Source: Flavobacterium denitrificans DSM 15936
Lineage (GTDB): Bacteria; Bacteroidota; Bacteroidia; Flavobacteriales; Flavobacteriaceae
Assembly: GCF_000425445.1 (NCBI RefSeq)
Contig: NZ_AUDL01000004.1
Coordinates: 717,271-781,270 of the forward strand
Direction of reading: 5' to 3'
DNA length: 64,000 nucleotides
Positions 61,854-64,000 of this stretch are shown piece after piece (the first letter of the stretch is position 1; each line of letters begins with the position of its first letter). The position numbers and the translations under genes were made by a program. Under the pieces are notes generated by a model that was given only the letters and a program-made list of their open reading frames with translations, was not told the origin of the DNA and searched no databases.

Positions 61854-62297
61854 TTGAAAAATTGTTATTTTGTTTAAAGTTCCAATACCTTTTTTGTATT
61901 AAAAATCACATTTAAAAAGAAACCAAATAGTCATGTTAAGTGGTTTCTATCAGGATGTTATGCTGGCATAGGATTTAACCCAACAAAGATATATACATCT
62001 ACGATTTTCAAATGGTGATGGTTTTGGAATGAGCGAATAATCGATGAAGTGTAAATATTACTCGTTGAAATGCATCAGAAAAATGGAGTTCTTGTGGAAA
62101 TTCTTATAAATATTGATTTTTAAATATAAGAAAAATCGTAAAATATGATATATATTTTATAATTATTTGATTTTTTTGACGAAAAAACGCGAGATATATT
62201 TAGATATTCGCAATAAATAAACATTTGTGTAGGAAAGTATTTTCTGATATTTTGAGACAATTGAGTGTTGGCTAACTTGAAAAATTTCAAAAAAAAA
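61854..62297. other. Upstream region of the adhesin gene
   Basis: The 473-nt gap between the adhesin and recX genes holds the adhesin promoter (61984-62012) and its ~146-nt leader. The remainder (62013-62297) is AT-rich with no ORF or repeat I can identify. Confidence 0.5.
61984..62012 (-). promoter_or_regulatory. Adhesin promoter
   Basis: On the minus strand TTTG (62012-62009), 17 nt and TATCTTTG (61991-61984) match the Bacteroidetes consensus. Transcription from about 61977 leaves a ~146-nt leader. Confidence 0.7.
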
Positions 62298-62319
62298 ATG
62301 GAGCTTATTCTAGCTCCAT
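62290..62319 (-). terminator. Terminator overlapping the recX stop codon
   Basis: ATGGAGCT (62298-62305) pairs with AGCTCCAT (62312-62319). On the minus strand the stem is followed by a T-run. One arm lies inside the last codons of recX. Confidence 0.8.
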
Positions 62320-62775
62320 CATTTTTGCTTTTTCATAAACAAAATGACTCTCATAACCACGACGAAGAAGATAGTCGCAGAACTTTTTTCTTTTCTTTAA
62401 AGTATTTTTTTCATTAATGCTATTCCAGCATTTTTCCGCCAGCTCGTTAAAAGTATTTTCGTATTCCTCTGTCGAAATTTCTTTTAATGCCAAGTTGATA
62501 TTTGTTGAAGAGATATTGCGAAGTTTGAGCTCATTTGTAATTCGGATTTTTCCCCAAGATTTCATGCGATGTTTGCCTCTTGCAAAAGAACAAGCAAAAC
62601 GGGTTTCATTCAAAAAATTGCCTTCAATGAGCTGAACCACAATCAAATCAATTTCATCTGGAGTCATTTTTAAGCTGTATAATTTTGAAACCACTTCGTC
62701 GTGACAACGCTCTTGATAGGCGCAAAAGTGTTCCAATTTCTGTAAAGCTTCTTTTGGAGTGCAAATTGAATTCAT
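62305..62775 (-). CDS. recX: RecX family recombination regulator
   Basis: This 156-residue all-helical protein is built of three-helix repeats and binds and tempers RecA. The first repeat includes ALQKLEHFCAYQERCHDEVV. The second contains FLNETRFACSFARGKHRMKSWG, read here as the typical RecX segment with R and W. The third has KFCDYLLRRGYESHFVYE. recA is not in this window. The gene stands alone and its terminator overlaps its stop. Confidence 0.9.
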   Translation of the reverse strand: MNSICTPKEALQKLEHFCAYQERCHDEVVSKLYSLKMTPDEIDLIVVQLIEGNFLNETRFACSFARGKHRMKSWGKIRITNELKLRNISSTNINLALKEISTEEYENTFNELAEKCWNSINEKNTLKKRKKFCDYLLRRGYESHFVYEKAKMMELE

Positions 62776-62879
62776 GTGTTTTTTCTTATATTTTAACTAT
62801 AAATACTAAAAATAGTCAGTTTGTTGTTAAATTTTATGATAATTTTTTTCGTTTTCTCAAAAAGAAAATTGCTAAAATG

Positions 62880-62909
62880 TTGTGTGTGTGAGGAATTATA
62901 ATATTTTTG
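62880..62909 (+). promoter_or_regulatory. Promoter of the second secreted-protein gene
   Basis: TTG (62880-62882), 19 nt and TATTTTTG (62902-62909) match the consensus. Transcription from about 62916 leaves a ~147-nt leader before 63063. Confidence 0.7.
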
Positions 62910-63043
62910 TACGATAATGTCACAAGTTTTAACCTCTATGAAAAACAGCGTTTTAACTTAAAAAAATCAAAGTTTAAAAGCCAAAATTAATGTATTGCCC
63001 CGAAAAAAGCCATACCATTTAGTTTTCTTTTAAAGCCAAAACC

Positions 63044-63059
63044 AAATCTAAATACCACG
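63044..63059 (+). promoter_or_regulatory. Leader motif before the glycine-rich protein start
   Basis: AAATCTAAATACCACG lies three bases before the ATG at 63063 and matches the adhesin leader motif at 61838-61853 in 14 of 16 positions. Confidence 0.6.
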
Positions 63060-63062
63060 CCT

Positions 63063-64000
63063 ATGATTCGAAAACTACTTTTGTTCGTTCGTTCTTTATT
63101 TTTAAATTTTTCTAATTCTTCTAAAGAAAGATCTTTTTTATCAAGTAATAGGATGCTTTGTTTGGGGATGTTTTTTGTTGTGCCTTTTTTTACTTTTGGA
63201 CAGAGTCCCGCAACATTTAATTCAAGTGGAACTTTTACGGTTCCTGCAGGAGTGACTAGCATTACAGTAGAATGCTGGGGTGGAGGTGGAGCAGGAGGAA
63301 TGAATAATGAAACTTATAAAAACGGCGGCGGCGGCGGTGGCGGCGGCTATAGCAAGACAACAAATATTACTGTTACACCGCTACAGTCTTATTCAATAAC
63401 TGTGGGAACAGGTGGTGTTCCATCCGCAAGCAATGGAGATGGGAAACCAACTTCTGCAACTTTTGGAGTAATTACTGTTTCTGCTTTAGGTGGAAAAGGT
63501 GGTACTAGTGCTCAACCAGGAATTGGAGGAAATGGAGCTGCTCTTGGTACAGGTGCTATTACATATGCTGGTGGAAATGGATCGAATGGAGATAATGGAG
63601 AATTTGGGGGTGGAGGAGGAAGTAGTGCAGGAACTGGGGCGAGTGGGACTACTGTAGGTATTCCTAATCCTATTGGGACTGGTGCAATTGCTCCTGCTGG
63701 TGGAGGAAATGGAGGAAATGGATTTATTGGTAATTCAAATTCTGGAGGAAACGGTCAACCCGGTAGTATACCGGGCGGCGGTGGCGGTGGCGGTAGAAAT
63801 GGTCAAATTGTTTTTGGTACAAATCGTTCAGGTGGAGCTGGAGCGAATGGTCAGGTTATTATTACATATTGTAATACAACCGCGCCAACCGGAACAGTTT
63901 CACAATCTTTCTGTTCAGGAGCTTCACCTACAGTTGCGAATTTAGCAGCTACAGGAACAGCAATAAAATGGTATTCAGCTTCAAGCGGCGGAAGCCCATT
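63063..64000 (+). CDS. Glycine-rich secreted protein, probable T9SS cargo (partial)
   Basis: From the ATG at 63063 the frame runs open to the window edge (312 codons). It starts MIRKLLLFVRSLF, with an inner hydrophobic stretch (MLCLGMFFVVPFFTFGQ) completing a long signal. The first domain opens with TFTVPAGVTSITVECWGGG, an aerolysin/fibronectin-type glycine-rich secreted domain, with runs of Gly. It ends with an Ig-like stretch, SGASPTVANLAATGTAIKWY. This is the usual pattern of a T9SS cargo whose C-terminal sorting domain lies beyond the window, so secretion is inferred. Confidence 0.85.
   Translation, partial: MIRKLLLFVRSLFLNFSNSSKERSFLSSNRMLCLGMFFVVPFFTFGQSPATFNSSGTFTVPAGVTSITVECWGGGGAGGMNNETYKNGGGGGGGGYSKTTNITVTPLQSYSITVGTGGVPSASNGDGKPTSATFGVITVSALGGKGGTSAQPGIGGNGAALGTGAITYAGGNGSNGDNGEFGGGGGSSAGTGASGTTVGIPNPIGTGAIAPAGGGNGGNGFIGNSNSGGNGQPGSIPGGGGGGGRNGQIVFGTNRSGGAGANGQVIITYCNTTAPTGTVSQSFCSGASPTVANLAATGTAIKWYSASSGGSP

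Overview
The window looks like chromosomal DNA from a Flavobacterium, probably near F. johnsoniae. The evidence is a low-GC genome, secreted proteins with a type IX secretion (T9SS) C-terminal signal, Bacteroidetes promoters of the form TTG-N17-24-TAnnTTTG, SusC-like and DUF4270 proteins, an OlsF-type ornithine-lipid synthase, and many short palindromic repeats between genes. I saw no rRNA, tRNA, integrase, transposase or CRISPR array. Both edges cut genes: an OmpA-type protein at the left and a glycine-rich secreted protein at the right.

Layout. 1-6.9 kb (minus strand): OmpA-like barrel, a secreted unknown, a CAT-like acetyltransferase coupled to a HAD phosphatase, an EamA exporter, metG. 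7.3-13 kb: GH43 glycosidase, CDGSH protein, PhzF, YdeI-like protein, small lipoproteins. 13.2-20.1 kb (plus): serS, a TPR protein, DUF4286, ksgA-mgtE (overlapping), proC. 20.2-22 kb (minus): nhaA, an ABM-fold monooxygenase and an unusual cytochrome c. 22.2-24.9 kb: a 2-hydroxyacid dehydrogenase, then four small membrane proteins (DUF4234-like, DUF2752, two TM2 paralogues). 25-30.7 kb: OlsF-like enzyme, xthA, an OmpA lipoprotein, a ParD/ParE-type module whose toxin has an in-frame stop, and tas. 31-37 kb (minus): a GT51 transglycosylase with a long AsmA-like N-terminus, radA, an esterase-TPR protein, panD and panC. 37-48 kb (plus): a short glycogen-synthase-like protein, a DUF4270 lipoprotein, glmS, a TonB receptor with an SGNH lipoprotein, and atpD-atpC. 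49-56.5 kb: a dispersed biotin locus (bioF, bioD, bioA and a ketoacyl synthase), with a GxxExxY protein and a TraB/sigma-factor/membrane-protein operon inserted between bioF and bioD. 56.5-64 kb: a 1756-residue T9SS adhesin (minus), recX (minus) and the start of a second secreted protein (plus).

The least ordinary signals are mostly non-coding. Two loci (6974-7202 and 30723-31018) are nested inverted repeats built from shared modules. An array of three palindromes with repeated spacers lies at 29441-29579, and the toxin-antitoxin module beside it is bounded by 24-nt direct repeats. The two large secreted-protein genes share a leader motif next to their start codons, the same first seven residues, and a matching promoter-to-start distance. 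Protein-level oddities are the ParE nonsense codon, a glycogen-synthase homologue without its ADP-glucose-binding motif or C-terminal domain, and a cytochrome c without an evident distal methionine.
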